Translations under genes and position numbers: made by a program
The notes under the pieces: generated by a model
Told to the model about the DNA's origin: nothing
What the model saw: only the letters and a program-made list of their open reading frames with translations
Databases searched by the model: none
DNA from: Bradyrhizobium cajani
GTDB taxonomy: Bacteria; Pseudomonadota; Alphaproteobacteria; Rhizobiales; Xanthobacteraceae
Assembly (NCBI RefSeq): GCF_009759665.1
Contig: NZ_WQNE01000016.1
Coordinates: 100,301-164,300, forward strand
Reading direction: 5' to 3'
DNA: 64,000 nucleotides
Shown: positions 52,338 to 60,624 of the stretch, in pieces
Position numbering within the stretch: position 1 is the first letter of the stretch
How the letters are laid out: each line of letters begins with the position of its first letter

Positions 52338-54617
52338 CTACTCCCCACTCCGCAAACGCCGGTACAGCGCGCCCAGAATGTTGGAATAATCGTCGGTCCA
52401 GACCCGCACCCTGTCGTCGGCCTCGGTCTCCTCCCACTGCTTGGAGGAGACGATCTTGCCGACATCGGTCGCCTCGCGCGCGGAGATGACGACGTCGGTG
52501 GAGAAGATGTAATCGGAATCGCGGCCCGAGTCCTCGTTATAGACCCAGCTCTTCAGATCATTGGCGTCGGCGATGCCGACCACGACCGGCTCGAGATCGA
52601 GATGCCGGTTGGAGACATGCATCACCACCGCGCCATGCGGGGCAAGCTTGTCCTTGTAGATCTTCATCGCCTCTTCGGTCGCAAGATGGATCGGGATCGC
52701 GTCCGAGGAATAGGCATCGACGATGATGAGGTCGTAGGCGCCGTCCGGCTCCTTGGCGAAGGTGAGGCGCGCATCGCCGATCACCGGCTTCAGATCCGGC
52801 AGGCAGCTCGATATGTAGCGGAAATTCCTGGTGTCCCGCGCGGCATCGACCATGGTCTGGTCGATCTCGAAGAATTTCCAGCTCTCGCCGGGTTCAGCCG
52901 CGCAGGCAAGCGTGCCCGAGCCGACGCCGATCGCGGCGACCTTCAGCGGCGCGCCCTTGCGCTCGCGGATCGCGGTGATGGCCTGACCGATGCCGCCGTC
53001 CTTGTGATAGTAGGTGATCGGCTCGGGCCGGCCAACGACCGGCGTGCCGTCATTGTTGAGGAAACGCTCGGCGCCGTGAATCGTGGTGCCGTGCATCAGC
53101 ACGTGAAAATAGCCGCCGGGCGTCACCACGATCTTGTGCACGCCGAAGAAGCTGCGCACGGTGATGACGCGCCCCTCGTCCGCGGGATAAACGCGGATCA
53201 GCGCCAGCGCGAGCACGACGGTGGCGAAGATCTTCCAGCGGCCCGCGTTGAGCGCGAGCGCCAGCAGCGCTGCGAGCACGCCGACGGCGCCGGCCACCCA
53301 GACGCGGTGGTCCTCGAACCAGGTCGAGAGACTGCCCGTCGTGGTGGACGGCGCGACGAGCGCGACCGCGAGCGCGACGAGCGCCAGCCAGTACCATTTG
53401 ACGATGCCGGCAAGCCGCTCGTTCGCCGAGGGCCGGCACAGCGCCGCGAGCGCGATCAGGATCGGATATTCGGCGATCCATGAGAAGGTGAAGGGTGCAA
53501 CGAGCCCGGCGAACAGGCCGCCGACCATGCCGCCGAACGACAGCGCGACATAGAAACCGGTGAGATATTTGGCGGCCGGCCGCGTCCGCGCCAGTTCGCC
53601 ATGGCAGGCCATGGCGATGACGAAGAAGCACAATTGGTGACCGCCAAGGGTCAGCAGCAGGTTCTGCTCGCCGCCGAAGGCGAGCAGGACAACGACGCCA
53701 GCGATCGCGACCGGCTGGAGCATCAGCATCCATTTGTGCGGCAACAGCGGCCGCGACTGGAACACCACCACCCAGGTGAGCAGATACAGCGACAGCGGCA
53801 GCACCCACAGCAGCGGCGCCGCGGCGACATCGGTCGAGATGTGCGCGGTGACGGCAATGAGCAGGCCCGACGGCACCGCGGCCAGGAATATCCAGCGCAG
53901 CCGCGTCACGAGCCCGGGCGCCGGCGCATTCACCTCCTCGGTTTGCGCGTCGGCGACAGCAAGCTTCGGCGAGCGCAACAGCAGCGCGCCGCAGGCGGCG
54001 ATCAGGAGGATCAGGAGGCCGTAGCCGGCGGTCCAGAACCGGTTCTGCGCGTGCAGCGTGAACATCGGCTCCAGCAGGAACGGATAGGACAAGAGCGCGA
54101 GGAAGCTGCCGATGTTGGAGGAGGCATAGAGGAAATAGGGATCGTGAGCGGCCGGATGGCCGGTGCGGACGAACCAGGCCTGGAGCAGCGGATTGTTGGC
54201 CGCGAGCGCGAAGAACGGCAGGCCGATCGAGACCACGAACAGGCCAAGCAGCCAGAACGCATAGCCCGAGCCGGGTGGCTCGCCATAGGCGGAGGCGATG
54301 CCGAGCGGCAGCGTCGCGAAGGCCGCGATAAGCAGCAGCAGATGCACCGCAACCGGAACGATCCGGTTCCGGATCTGCATCAGGAGATGCGCATAGGCGT
54401 AGCCCGCGAGCAGCAGCGACTGGAAGAACACCATAGCCACCGACCACACCGCCGGCGAGCCGCCGAGCCGCGGCAGCACCATCTTCGTGAACAGCGGCTG
54501 CACCGAGAACAAAAGCAGCGCGCTGACGAAGATCGCAGCGGTGTAGACCGTCAGCAGCAGCCGGTTGCGCGAGGCGGACGGCTGCTCCGTGGCGGCGGGT
54601 TGCACGATCGAATCCAT
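52338..54617 (-). CDS. Multi-span membrane protein fused to a spermidine-synthase-like domain
   Basis: This 759-residue protein has about a dozen hydrophobic segments in the N-terminal two thirds (TAAIFVSALLLFSVQPLFTK; YFLYASSNIGSFLALLSYPF). The C-terminal methyltransferase-fold domain resembles polyamine aminopropyltransferases: VAAIGVGSGTLACAAEPGE, KFFEIDQTMVDAARD, IIVDAYSSDAIPIHL. The SAM-type glycine loop and the acidic EID are present. Such fused fast-type proteins are widespread, but whether they make polyamines is unclear. ATG 54617 begins MDSIVQPAATEQ; the frame stays open upstream through a palindromic repeat and should not be used. Confidence 0.88.
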   Translation of the reverse strand: MDSIVQPAATEQPSASRNRLLLTVYTAAIFVSALLLFSVQPLFTKMVLPRLGGSPAVWSVAMVFFQSLLLAGYAYAHLLMQIRNRIVPVAVHLLLLIAAFATLPLGIASAYGEPPGSGYAFWLLGLFVVSIGLPFFALAANNPLLQAWFVRTGHPAAHDPYFLYASSNIGSFLALLSYPFLLEPMFTLHAQNRFWTAGYGLLILLIAACGALLLRSPKLAVADAQTEEVNAPAPGLVTRLRWIFLAAVPSGLLIAVTAHISTDVAAAPLLWVLPLSLYLLTWVVVFQSRPLLPHKWMLMLQPVAIAGVVVLLAFGGEQNLLLTLGGHQLCFFVIAMACHGELARTRPAAKYLTGFYVALSFGGMVGGLFAGLVAPFTFSWIAEYPILIALAALCRPSANERLAGIVKWYWLALVALAVALVAPSTTTGSLSTWFEDHRVWVAGAVGVLAALLALALNAGRWKIFATVVLALALIRVYPADEGRVITVRSFFGVHKIVVTPGGYFHVLMHGTTIHGAERFLNNDGTPVVGRPEPITYYHKDGGIGQAITAIRERKGAPLKVAAIGVGSGTLACAAEPGESWKFFEIDQTMVDAARDTRNFRYISSCLPDLKPVIGDARLTFAKEPDGAYDLIIVDAYSSDAIPIHLATEEAMKIYKDKLAPHGAVVMHVSNRHLDLEPVVVGIADANDLKSWVYNEDSGRDSDYIFSTDVVISAREATDVGKIVSSKQWEETEADDRVRVWTDDYSNILGALYRRLRSGE

Positions 54618-54732
54618 GGATGCTCCGGCAAAACCCCGGCGGGCGCCGGGCGCGCGCAATGGAGCACAAGGCGCCTGAACGGGCAATAAAGGGCCGCGTG
54701 ATGTTGCAGCGAGGAATGCTTGATATACAGAT

Positions 54733-54832
54733 GTCGTTCCGGGATGGTCCGAAGAACTTACCCGGAACCTCGAGATTCTCCGGTGCGCAACCGCGCACCG
54801 TCGTTCGATGCCTTGCATCGCCCCGGAATGAC
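54733..54832. repeat. Palindromic element abutting the oxidoreductase ribosome binding site
   Basis: This 100-bp element has ends GTCGTTCCGGGATGG and GCCCCGGAATGAC and an internal hairpin GGTGCGCAACCGCGCACC. It is the same family as 61913-62013. Its right end is three bases before the AGGAA site of the gene starting at 54844. Confidence 0.85.
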
Positions 54833-54843
54833 GCCAGGAAATC

Positions 54844-56454
54844 ATGAGCGAAACCGACGTCGTCATCATCGGCGCTGGCCATAACGGCCTCACCTGCGCG
54901 GCCTATCTCGCGACGGCGGGACTGCGCGTGCGCGTGGTCGAGCGGCGCAAGGTGGTCGGCGGCGCGGCAGTCACGGAGGAGTTTCACCCGGGCTTCCGCA
55001 ATTCGGTCGCGGCCTACACCGTGAGCCTGCTCAATCCGCAGGTGATCCGCGACCTCAAGCTCGCCGAACAGGGCCTGCGAATCGTCGAACGGCGCGCGCA
55101 GAATTTTCTGCCCGCGCCCGACGGCAGCTATCTCCTCACCGGCGAGGGGCGGACGAAGGCGTCAGTTGCACGGCTCAGCGCGCATGATGCCGATGCGCTC
55201 GACGGCTTCTCGCGGGAGCTCGAGGACATCGCCGATGTGCTGCGGCAGTTCGTGCTGCGCGCCCCGCCGAACCTGCTCGACGGTTTTGGTACCGCCGCTC
55301 TCCGCGAGGCCGTGAACGCATTGCAGAGCGCCAACATCCTGCGCTCCCTGACCCTGGAGCAGAGCCGCAGCCTGCTCGATCTCTTCACGCGCTCGGCCGG
55401 CGAGATGCTGGACGAACGTTTCGAGCACGATCTCGTCAAGGCACTGTTCGGCTTCGATGCCATCGTCGGCAATTATGCCAGCCCCTACGCTGCGGGCTCG
55501 GCCTATGTGATGCTGCACCACGCCTTCGGCGAGGTGAACGGCAAGAAGGGCGTCTGGGGGCACGCCATCGGCGGCATGGGCGCGATCACGCAGGCGATGG
55601 CGCGTGCCGCGCGCGACATGGGCGTTGCGATCGACACCGATGCCGGCGTGCGCGAGATCATCGTCGAGCGCGACCGCGCGGTCGGCGTCGTGCTGGAGAA
55701 CGGCGCGACGATCCGCGCCAAGTATGTCGCGGCCAATGTCAACCCGAAGCTGCTCTATACCCGGCTGATCGCGGCCGATGCCCTGCCAGGGGACTTTCTC
55801 GCCCGCATCCGCCACTGGAAGAACGGCTCCGGCACGTTCCGCATGAATGTGGCGCTGGACCGCCTGCCCTCCTTCACGGCGCTGCCTGATAATGGCGATC
55901 ATCTCACGTCCGGCATCATCCTGGCACCGAGCCTCGGCTATATGGACCGCGCCTATCTCGATGCCCGCGCGCACGGGTGGAGCCGGGACCCCGTCGTCGA
56001 GATGCTGATCCCCTCGACGCTCGACGACACGCTGGCGCCCGAAGGCAAGCACGTCGCGAGCCTGTTCTGCCAGCACGTTGCGCCGGAGCTGCCCGATGGA
56101 AAGTCCTGGGACGAGTATCGCGACGAGGTCTCCGATCTCATGATCGCGACGGTGGACAAATATGCACCCGGCTTCGCCGCCAGCGTGCTCGGCCGCCAGA
56201 TCCTCTCCCCGCTCGATCTCGAGCGGCAGTTCGGCCTGCTCGGCGGCGACATCTTCCACGGCGCGCTGACGCTGAACCAGCTGTTCTCGGCCCGGCCGAT
56301 GCTGGGCCATGCCGATTATCGCGGCCCCCTGAGAGGCCTCTATCACTGCGGCTCCGGCGCCCACCCCGGCGGCGGCGTCACCGGCGCCCCCGGCCACAAC
56401 GCCGCGCAGGCGATCTTGAGGGATCACCGATCGCTGTTCGGAAGTCGTGGATAG
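54844..56454 (+). CDS. NAD(P)/FAD-dependent oxidoreductase, CrtI/PYROXD2-like
   Basis: This 536-residue flavoprotein has the dinucleotide-binding start VVIIGAGHNGLTCAAYLATAG and ERRKVVGGAAVTEEFHPGF. The amine-oxidase/phytoene-desaturase core includes GHAIGGMGAITQAMARAA, and the C-terminal FAD end reads LYHCGSGAHPGGGVTGAPGHNAA. It belongs to the group between carotenoid desaturases and PYROXD2; no carotenoid synthesis genes are nearby, so a desaturase role is not supported. AGGAA at 54836-54840 precedes ATG 54844. Confidence 0.9.
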   Translation: MSETDVVIIGAGHNGLTCAAYLATAGLRVRVVERRKVVGGAAVTEEFHPGFRNSVAAYTVSLLNPQVIRDLKLAEQGLRIVERRAQNFLPAPDGSYLLTGEGRTKASVARLSAHDADALDGFSRELEDIADVLRQFVLRAPPNLLDGFGTAALREAVNALQSANILRSLTLEQSRSLLDLFTRSAGEMLDERFEHDLVKALFGFDAIVGNYASPYAAGSAYVMLHHAFGEVNGKKGVWGHAIGGMGAITQAMARAARDMGVAIDTDAGVREIIVERDRAVGVVLENGATIRAKYVAANVNPKLLYTRLIAADALPGDFLARIRHWKNGSGTFRMNVALDRLPSFTALPDNGDHLTSGIILAPSLGYMDRAYLDARAHGWSRDPVVEMLIPSTLDDTLAPEGKHVASLFCQHVAPELPDGKSWDEYRDEVSDLMIATVDKYAPGFAASVLGRQILSPLDLERQFGLLGGDIFHGALTLNQLFSARPMLGHADYRGPLRGLYHCGSGAHPGGGVTGAPGHNAAQAILRDHRSLFGSRG

Positions 56455-56647
56455 GCCTGTGGGCAGGCTGTGGACAGCGTGTGACCAAACCGGGGACATC
56501 CTGCACGGCTGATCAGGACAGGCTTGGGGACCGGCAGTGGAAAACCGCGGGGGTGATTGCGGGAAAGGTCGGTGGATAACGTCCTGGCAGGAGCGCGGAT
56601 AATATGTGGAGACCGCCTGAACGGTTGCGCACGGCAAAAACGACTTC

Positions 56648-56676
56648 GCCCGCAAGGGGTAATTCCCCATGCGGGC
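56648..56676 (-). terminator. Terminator-like hairpin downstream of the Flp pilin gene
   Basis: GCCCGCA-A-GGGG-TAATT-CCCC-A-TGCGGGC folds into an 11-bp stem with a small bulge. Read on the minus strand it is followed a few bases later by TTTTT (complement of 56636-56640), fitting an intrinsic terminator for the pilin transcript about 60 bases after its stop. Confidence 0.6.
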
Positions 56677-56734
56677 GCTCGTCAGAAATAGCCTGCGAAG
56701 AAAAGTAGCCCCGTAAGAAAATGGGAGGGGGAAA

Positions 56735-56899
56735 TTACTTCAAGGAGGTGCTAATCGAAGTGAACTTCTCGTTCATCGCGGTGCCCAGGCCGTTCACCAC
56801 GGTGATAATCGCCAGGGCGATACCGGCCGCGATCAGGCCGTATTCGATCGCAGTGGCTCCGCACTCGTCCGACCAGAACTTCAAAACCATGCGCTTCAA
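56735..56899 (-). CDS. Flp/Fap-type pilin, orphan
   Basis: This 54-residue prepilin has a basic leader (KRMVLKFWSDEC) and then the type IVb signature GATAIEYGLIAAGIALAII, where prepilin peptidase would cut after the Gly with Glu at position +5. One hydrophobic helix and a short tail, TAMNEKFTSISTSLK, follow. The ATG at 56890 lies 15 bases after GGAGA, too far; TTG 56899 has six bases, so I choose TTG, which also gives the usual leader length. No tad/cpa assembly genes are adjacent. The usual SGATAIEYG is CGATAIEYG here. Confidence 0.85.
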   Translation of the reverse strand: MKRMVLKFWSDECGATAIEYGLIAAGIALAIITVVNGLGTAMNEKFTSISTSLK

Positions 56900-57052
56900 G
56901 ACACGTCTCCATTCTACTTCAAGTTGCTTCGATTGATCACGACATCCGAAAATATACGTGGCGGAACCTTCGGCTCGGTTAATCCTCAAATCGCAACTTA
57001 TGCGGAAAGTTGGGAACAAAAGTTCCAAAAATTGAACTCGACGGAACCCTAG

Positions 57053-57940
57053 ATGCAGCCTTCCCCAACCCATCGCGCCAGTTTTTCGATCGGCACCGAA
57101 CTTACCGCCCGGCGGGTCGTCGACGTGCTCACCGAGGTCTTTTTCGAGGGCGATGCGGCGGTCGCGGCCTTTGAGCAGCCGGACGGGCGATGGGAGGTCA
57201 CGCTGCATTTCGCCGAGGCGCCGGACCAGGCATTGTTGCGCGAACTCGTTGCAACTTCGGCAGGAAATGAGATCGCCGCCACCCTCGCCTTCGACACAAT
57301 CGAGGCCAAGGACTGGGTCAAGGCGAGCCTGGAAGACCTCGTCCCGGTGCCGGCCGGGCGCTTCGTCGTGCATGGCAGCCACGACCGCGACCGCGTGGCG
57401 CCGAACAAGCTCACAATCGAGATCGAGGCCGCGCTCGCCTTCGGCACCGGCCACCATGGCACCACCCGCGGCTGTTTACTGTTGCTTGACCATGTCCTGA
57501 AGAGTTCCCGGCCGAGGAACCTGCTCGACCTCGGCACCGGGACCGGCGTGCTGGCGATCGCCGCCGCGAAGGCGCTGCACCGCGCGGTGCTGGCCTCCGA
57601 CATCGATCCGCCGTCGGTGCGGGTGGCGGCGGAGAACGCGACGCTGAACGAAGTCGGCAACCATGTGCGGGTGATCCGCGCCACCGGCTTCGCCGCGCCG
57701 GATTTTGCCAGATGCGGTCCGTTCGACCTGGTGCTCGCCAACATCCTTGCCAACCCGCTCCGGCAATTGGCCGGCCCAATGGCGCGGCATCTGGCCCCCG
57801 GCGGACGCGTCATCCTCTCGGGCCTGTTGACGCACCAGGCGCCCGCCGTCATCGCCGCCTACCGCGCGCGCGGCCTCGTGCCGCTGCGTCATCTGCGGAT
57901 CGAAGGCTGGAGCAGTCTGTTGCTGCGGAAGGTCGGATGA
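57053..57940 (+). CDS. prmA: Ribosomal protein L11 methyltransferase
   Basis: This 295-residue cytosolic SAM-dependent enzyme trimethylates L11. It has an N-terminal substrate-binding ferredoxin-like domain and, in the catalytic domain, GTGHHGTTRGCLLLL, the SAM loop LLDLGTGTGVLAIAAAK, ASDIDPPSVRVA, and the N-I-L-A-N-P-L motif (VLANILANPLRQLAGP) typical of PrmA. It begins at ATG 57053. A small inverted repeat, GGAAC-AAAA-GTTCC, lies 27 bases upstream (57013-57026). Confidence 0.94.
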   Translation: MQPSPTHRASFSIGTELTARRVVDVLTEVFFEGDAAVAAFEQPDGRWEVTLHFAEAPDQALLRELVATSAGNEIAATLAFDTIEAKDWVKASLEDLVPVPAGRFVVHGSHDRDRVAPNKLTIEIEAALAFGTGHHGTTRGCLLLLDHVLKSSRPRNLLDLGTGTGVLAIAAAKALHRAVLASDIDPPSVRVAAENATLNEVGNHVRVIRATGFAAPDFARCGPFDLVLANILANPLRQLAGPMARHLAPGGRVILSGLLTHQAPAVIAAYRARGLVPLRHLRIEGWSSLLLRKVG

Positions 57941-57963
57941 GCTGCGGCCTGAACGGTGCTGCG

Positions 57964-58111
57964 CTCCCTCACCCCGTTCTTACGGGGAGAGAGTTGGGGT
58001 GAGGGGCCGCTTCCACAAAGATGGTGACAGTTGGACTCGCGGAGACGCCCCCTCACCCGGATTGCATCTTCGATGCAATCCGACCTCTCCCCGCAAGCGC
58101 GGCGAGGTGGA
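57964..58111. repeat. Composite modular hairpin repeat downstream of prmA
   Basis: The left part pairs CCCTCACCCC with GGGGTGAGGG (57966-58006). The right part, from CCCTCACCC at about 58049, holds GGATTGCATC-TTC-GATGCAATCC and CTCTCCCCGC-AA-GCGCGGCGAGG. It is the same modular family as 45641-45690, with a different hairpin inserted after CCTCACCC. It lies between convergent genes. Confidence 0.75.
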
Positions 58112-58128
58112 GACCAGCGCTCGCCGCC

Positions 58129-58308
58129 TTACTCCGCCGGCTTCTCGTCCCGGCGCATCGCGCGCTCGTCCTGCAAGGCGCGCCTCCCGCGGCGCTCGGC
58201 GAAACGGTCGATCATCTGGCTGATGAGGCCGCGCGGCTTCTTCGGTGTCGCCGCAGTCGGGGCGCGGCGAACGGGCGGCGAAATCTTCTCAAACGTGAAC
58301 GCTGGCAT
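58129..58308 (-). CDS. Small basic conserved protein, 59 aa
   Basis: A short minus-strand gene lies between prmA and the aminopeptidase. It reads MPAFTFEKISPPVRRAPTAA at the N-terminus, then KKPRGLISQMIDRFAERRGR and a charged tail ending DEKPAE. It is strongly basic with one amphipathic helix and has no recognised domain. A good ribosome site, GAGGGGA, lies six to seven bases upstream of ATG 58308. The composition is protein-like and the codons are typical of the neighbourhood, so I believe it is real although short. Confidence 0.7.
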   Translation of the reverse strand: MPAFTFEKISPPVRRAPTAATPKKPRGLISQMIDRFAERRGRRALQDERAMRRDEKPAE

Positions 58309-58494
58309 CGTGTGTCCCCTCGCCGTTGAGATGAACCACTTGCTCGAATTTCCCTGTTATCCGGACGAAGCGCAACTGCCGCACCCTTTACTCCACTCGA
58401 CTCGAACGGAACTTTTCAAGCACAGTCCATGCCAGATGCGACGTAAATGCGTCGACATTGCGAACTCACCCCTGTGATCCTAGACTGAGCAATC

Positions 58495-60324
58495 ATGTTC
58501 GAAGCGCACTTCCAGACATTCGAGGAGCCCGAGGCCGGCGTCGCAATGACGGCGCGCCTTGCCGCGCTCCGCGAAGAACTCGCCCGCCGCAAGCTGACCG
58601 GCTTCGTCATTCCCCGCGCCGACCAGCAGCAGAACGAATATGTGGCGCCGTCGGAAGAGCGGCTGGCTTGGCTGACCGGCTTTACGGGCTCGGCGGGACT
58701 GGCGGTGGTGCTGACCCGCGAGGCCGCATTGTTCGTCGACGGCCGCTACACGATCCAGGCCGCCAAGCAGGTCGATGCAAAGGCCTGGGCGGTGGAATCG
58801 CTGATCGATCCGCCGCCGGAGAGTTGGGTGTCGGCGCATCTGAACGCCGGCGACCGCCTCGGATTTGATCCGTGGCTGCACACTTCTGCGGCAGCCGAGC
58901 GCTTGTCCGCCGCCTGCGCCAAGGCCGGCGCCGAGCTGGTCGCGGTCGACAGCAATCCGGTCGATGCCATCTGGCCGGACCGGCCGCAGCCGCCGCTCGC
59001 GCCCGTCGCCGTGCATGGAATGCAACATGCCGGGGTCACTGAAGCCGAGAAGCTGACGCAGATCAGGAGCGAGATCGCCAAGCTCGGCGCCGACGCGCTG
59101 GTGCTCTCCGACAGCCACGCGGTGGCCTGGACCTTCAACATCCGCGGCGCCGACGTTGCGCACACGCCGCTGCCACTGTCCTACGCGCTGGTGCCGAAGG
59201 ACGGCCGGCCGACCGTCTTCATCGACCACCGCAAGCTCTCGAACCTCACGCGCGACCATCTCGAACAGTGCGCCGACGTGCGCGAGCCCGACGCGATGGC
59301 GCCGACGCTGATGGCGCTGGCCAAGGGCGGCGGATCGATCGCGCTCGACAATGCGACGGCGGCCGACGCGCTGAGCCGGCTGATCGCGGGAGCCGGCGGC
59401 AAGCCGGTGCGTGGCAGCGATCCGATCGCGCTGCTCAAAGCGGTCAAGAACGCGACCGAGATCGCCGGCACGCGGACGGCACACCGGCGCGATGCCGTGG
59501 CGCTGGCGCGCTTCCTTGCGTGGGTCGATCGTGAGGCACCAAGCGGCAGGCTCACCGAGATCGACGCAGTCGAGGCGCTGGAGACGTTCCGCCGCGACAC
59601 CGGCGCGCTGAAGGATGTCTCGTTCCCGACCATCTCCGGCACCGGCCCGAACGGCGCCATCGTGCACTACCGCGTCACCCGCAAGAGCAACCGGCGGATC
59701 GCACCCGGCGACCTGCTGCTGATCGATTCCGGCGCGCAATATGAAGACGGCACCACCGACGTCACCCGCACCATGGCGGTCGGCGAACCCACGGACGAGA
59801 TGCGCGACCGTTTCACCCGCGTGCTGCGCGGCCATATCGCGATCGCACGCGCGGTCTTCCCCGACGGCACCACCGGCGCGCAGCTCGACACGCTGGCGCG
59901 GCAATATCTCTGGGCCGCCGGCGTCGATTTCGAGCACGGCACCGGCCACGGCGTCGGCAGCTATCTCAGCGTGCATGAGGGGCCGGCACGCATTTCAAAG
60001 CTCGGCACCACGCCGCTGAAGCGCGGCATGATCCTCTCCAACGAGCCCGGCTACTACAAGACCGACGGCTTCGGCATCCGCATCGAGAACCTCGAGCTGG
60101 TGGTTGCCGCCGACATCAAGGGCGCCGAGAAGCCGATGAATGCGTTCGAGACGCTGACGCTGGCGCCGATCGACCGCCGGCTGATCGACGTCGCCATGCT
60201 GGGCAAGGACGAGCTCGACTGGCTCAATGCCTACCACGCCCGCGTAAGAGCCGAGGTAGGACCGGCGCTGGACGAGGCGACCAGGGCCTGGCTCGATCAA
60301 GCGACGGCGGAGCTGAAGCGGTAA
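58495..60324 (+). CDS. Xaa-Pro aminopeptidase (aminopeptidase P family)
   Basis: This 609-residue cytosolic metallopeptidase removes N-terminal residues before proline. Two creatinase-like N-terminal domains (FVIPRADQQQNEYVAPSEER; ALFVDGRYTIQAAKQVDA) precede the pita-bread catalytic domain. That domain contains metal ligands Asp (LLIDSGAQYEDGTTDVTRT, two Asp), His (FEHGTGHGVGSYL), Glu (LSNEPGYYKTDGFG) and Glu (IRIENLELV). The long three-domain form matches eukaryote-like APP1 enzymes found in alphaproteobacteria. It begins at ATG 58495. Confidence 0.93.
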   Translation: MFEAHFQTFEEPEAGVAMTARLAALREELARRKLTGFVIPRADQQQNEYVAPSEERLAWLTGFTGSAGLAVVLTREAALFVDGRYTIQAAKQVDAKAWAVESLIDPPPESWVSAHLNAGDRLGFDPWLHTSAAAERLSAACAKAGAELVAVDSNPVDAIWPDRPQPPLAPVAVHGMQHAGVTEAEKLTQIRSEIAKLGADALVLSDSHAVAWTFNIRGADVAHTPLPLSYALVPKDGRPTVFIDHRKLSNLTRDHLEQCADVREPDAMAPTLMALAKGGGSIALDNATAADALSRLIAGAGGKPVRGSDPIALLKAVKNATEIAGTRTAHRRDAVALARFLAWVDREAPSGRLTEIDAVEALETFRRDTGALKDVSFPTISGTGPNGAIVHYRVTRKSNRRIAPGDLLLIDSGAQYEDGTTDVTRTMAVGEPTDEMRDRFTRVLRGHIAIARAVFPDGTTGAQLDTLARQYLWAAGVDFEHGTGHGVGSYLSVHEGPARISKLGTTPLKRGMILSNEPGYYKTDGFGIRIENLELVVAADIKGAEKPMNAFETLTLAPIDRRLIDVAMLGKDELDWLNAYHARVRAEVGPALDEATRAWLDQATAELKR

Positions 60325-60624
60325 GTTCGCCGTTCCGCCGTGCGCATGGCACTACGCGATTTGCGCAACTCTCCTCGCCCCACCACAGCTGTCATGCCCC
60401 GCGAAGGCGGGGCATCCAGTACACCGCGGCTTTTCCGTATACGATTTCTGCCTCTGGAATACTGGATTCCCCGCCTACGCGGGGAATGACAGCGGAGAGC
60501 GCAGTGAGCGTCGCGCCGCTCTCATCACCATCCCAAAATCCGTATGGCCGCATTCCGAAACGCCGATATCCGACTTGCGCAAGCACGCTACAGTCGGATT
60601 CGACTTTCTACGAGACGGACACGC
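60325..60624. other. Intergenic region with palindromic element
   Basis: These 300 bases lie between the aminopeptidase and the Bcr/CflA gene. They contain the repeat at 60391-60490 and no gene; an in-frame upstream extension of the transporter to 60544 is not protein-like. Confidence 0.5.
60391..60490. repeat. Palindromic element of the GTCATGCCCCGC family
   Basis: This 100-bp element has GTCATGCCCCGCGAAGGCGG on the left and a matching GGATTCCCCGCC...GGGGAATGAC on the right, plus inner arms ATCCAGTA/TACTGGAT. The ends resemble the GTCATTCCGGGGC family but the middle differs, so it is a distinct subfamily. Confidence 0.8.

Noticed and set aside
54618..54893. N-terminal extension of the spermidine-synthase-like protein
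   Set aside because: It reads through a palindromic repeat and overlaps the divergent oxidoreductase start; MDSIVQP at 54617 is a natural start.
56455..56620. Several TGTGGxxA-like words resembling DnaA boxes (for example GGTGGATAAC)
   Set aside because: There are only about four, imperfect, with no AT-rich unwinding region and no dnaA, hemE or repABC gene nearby; not enough for an origin.
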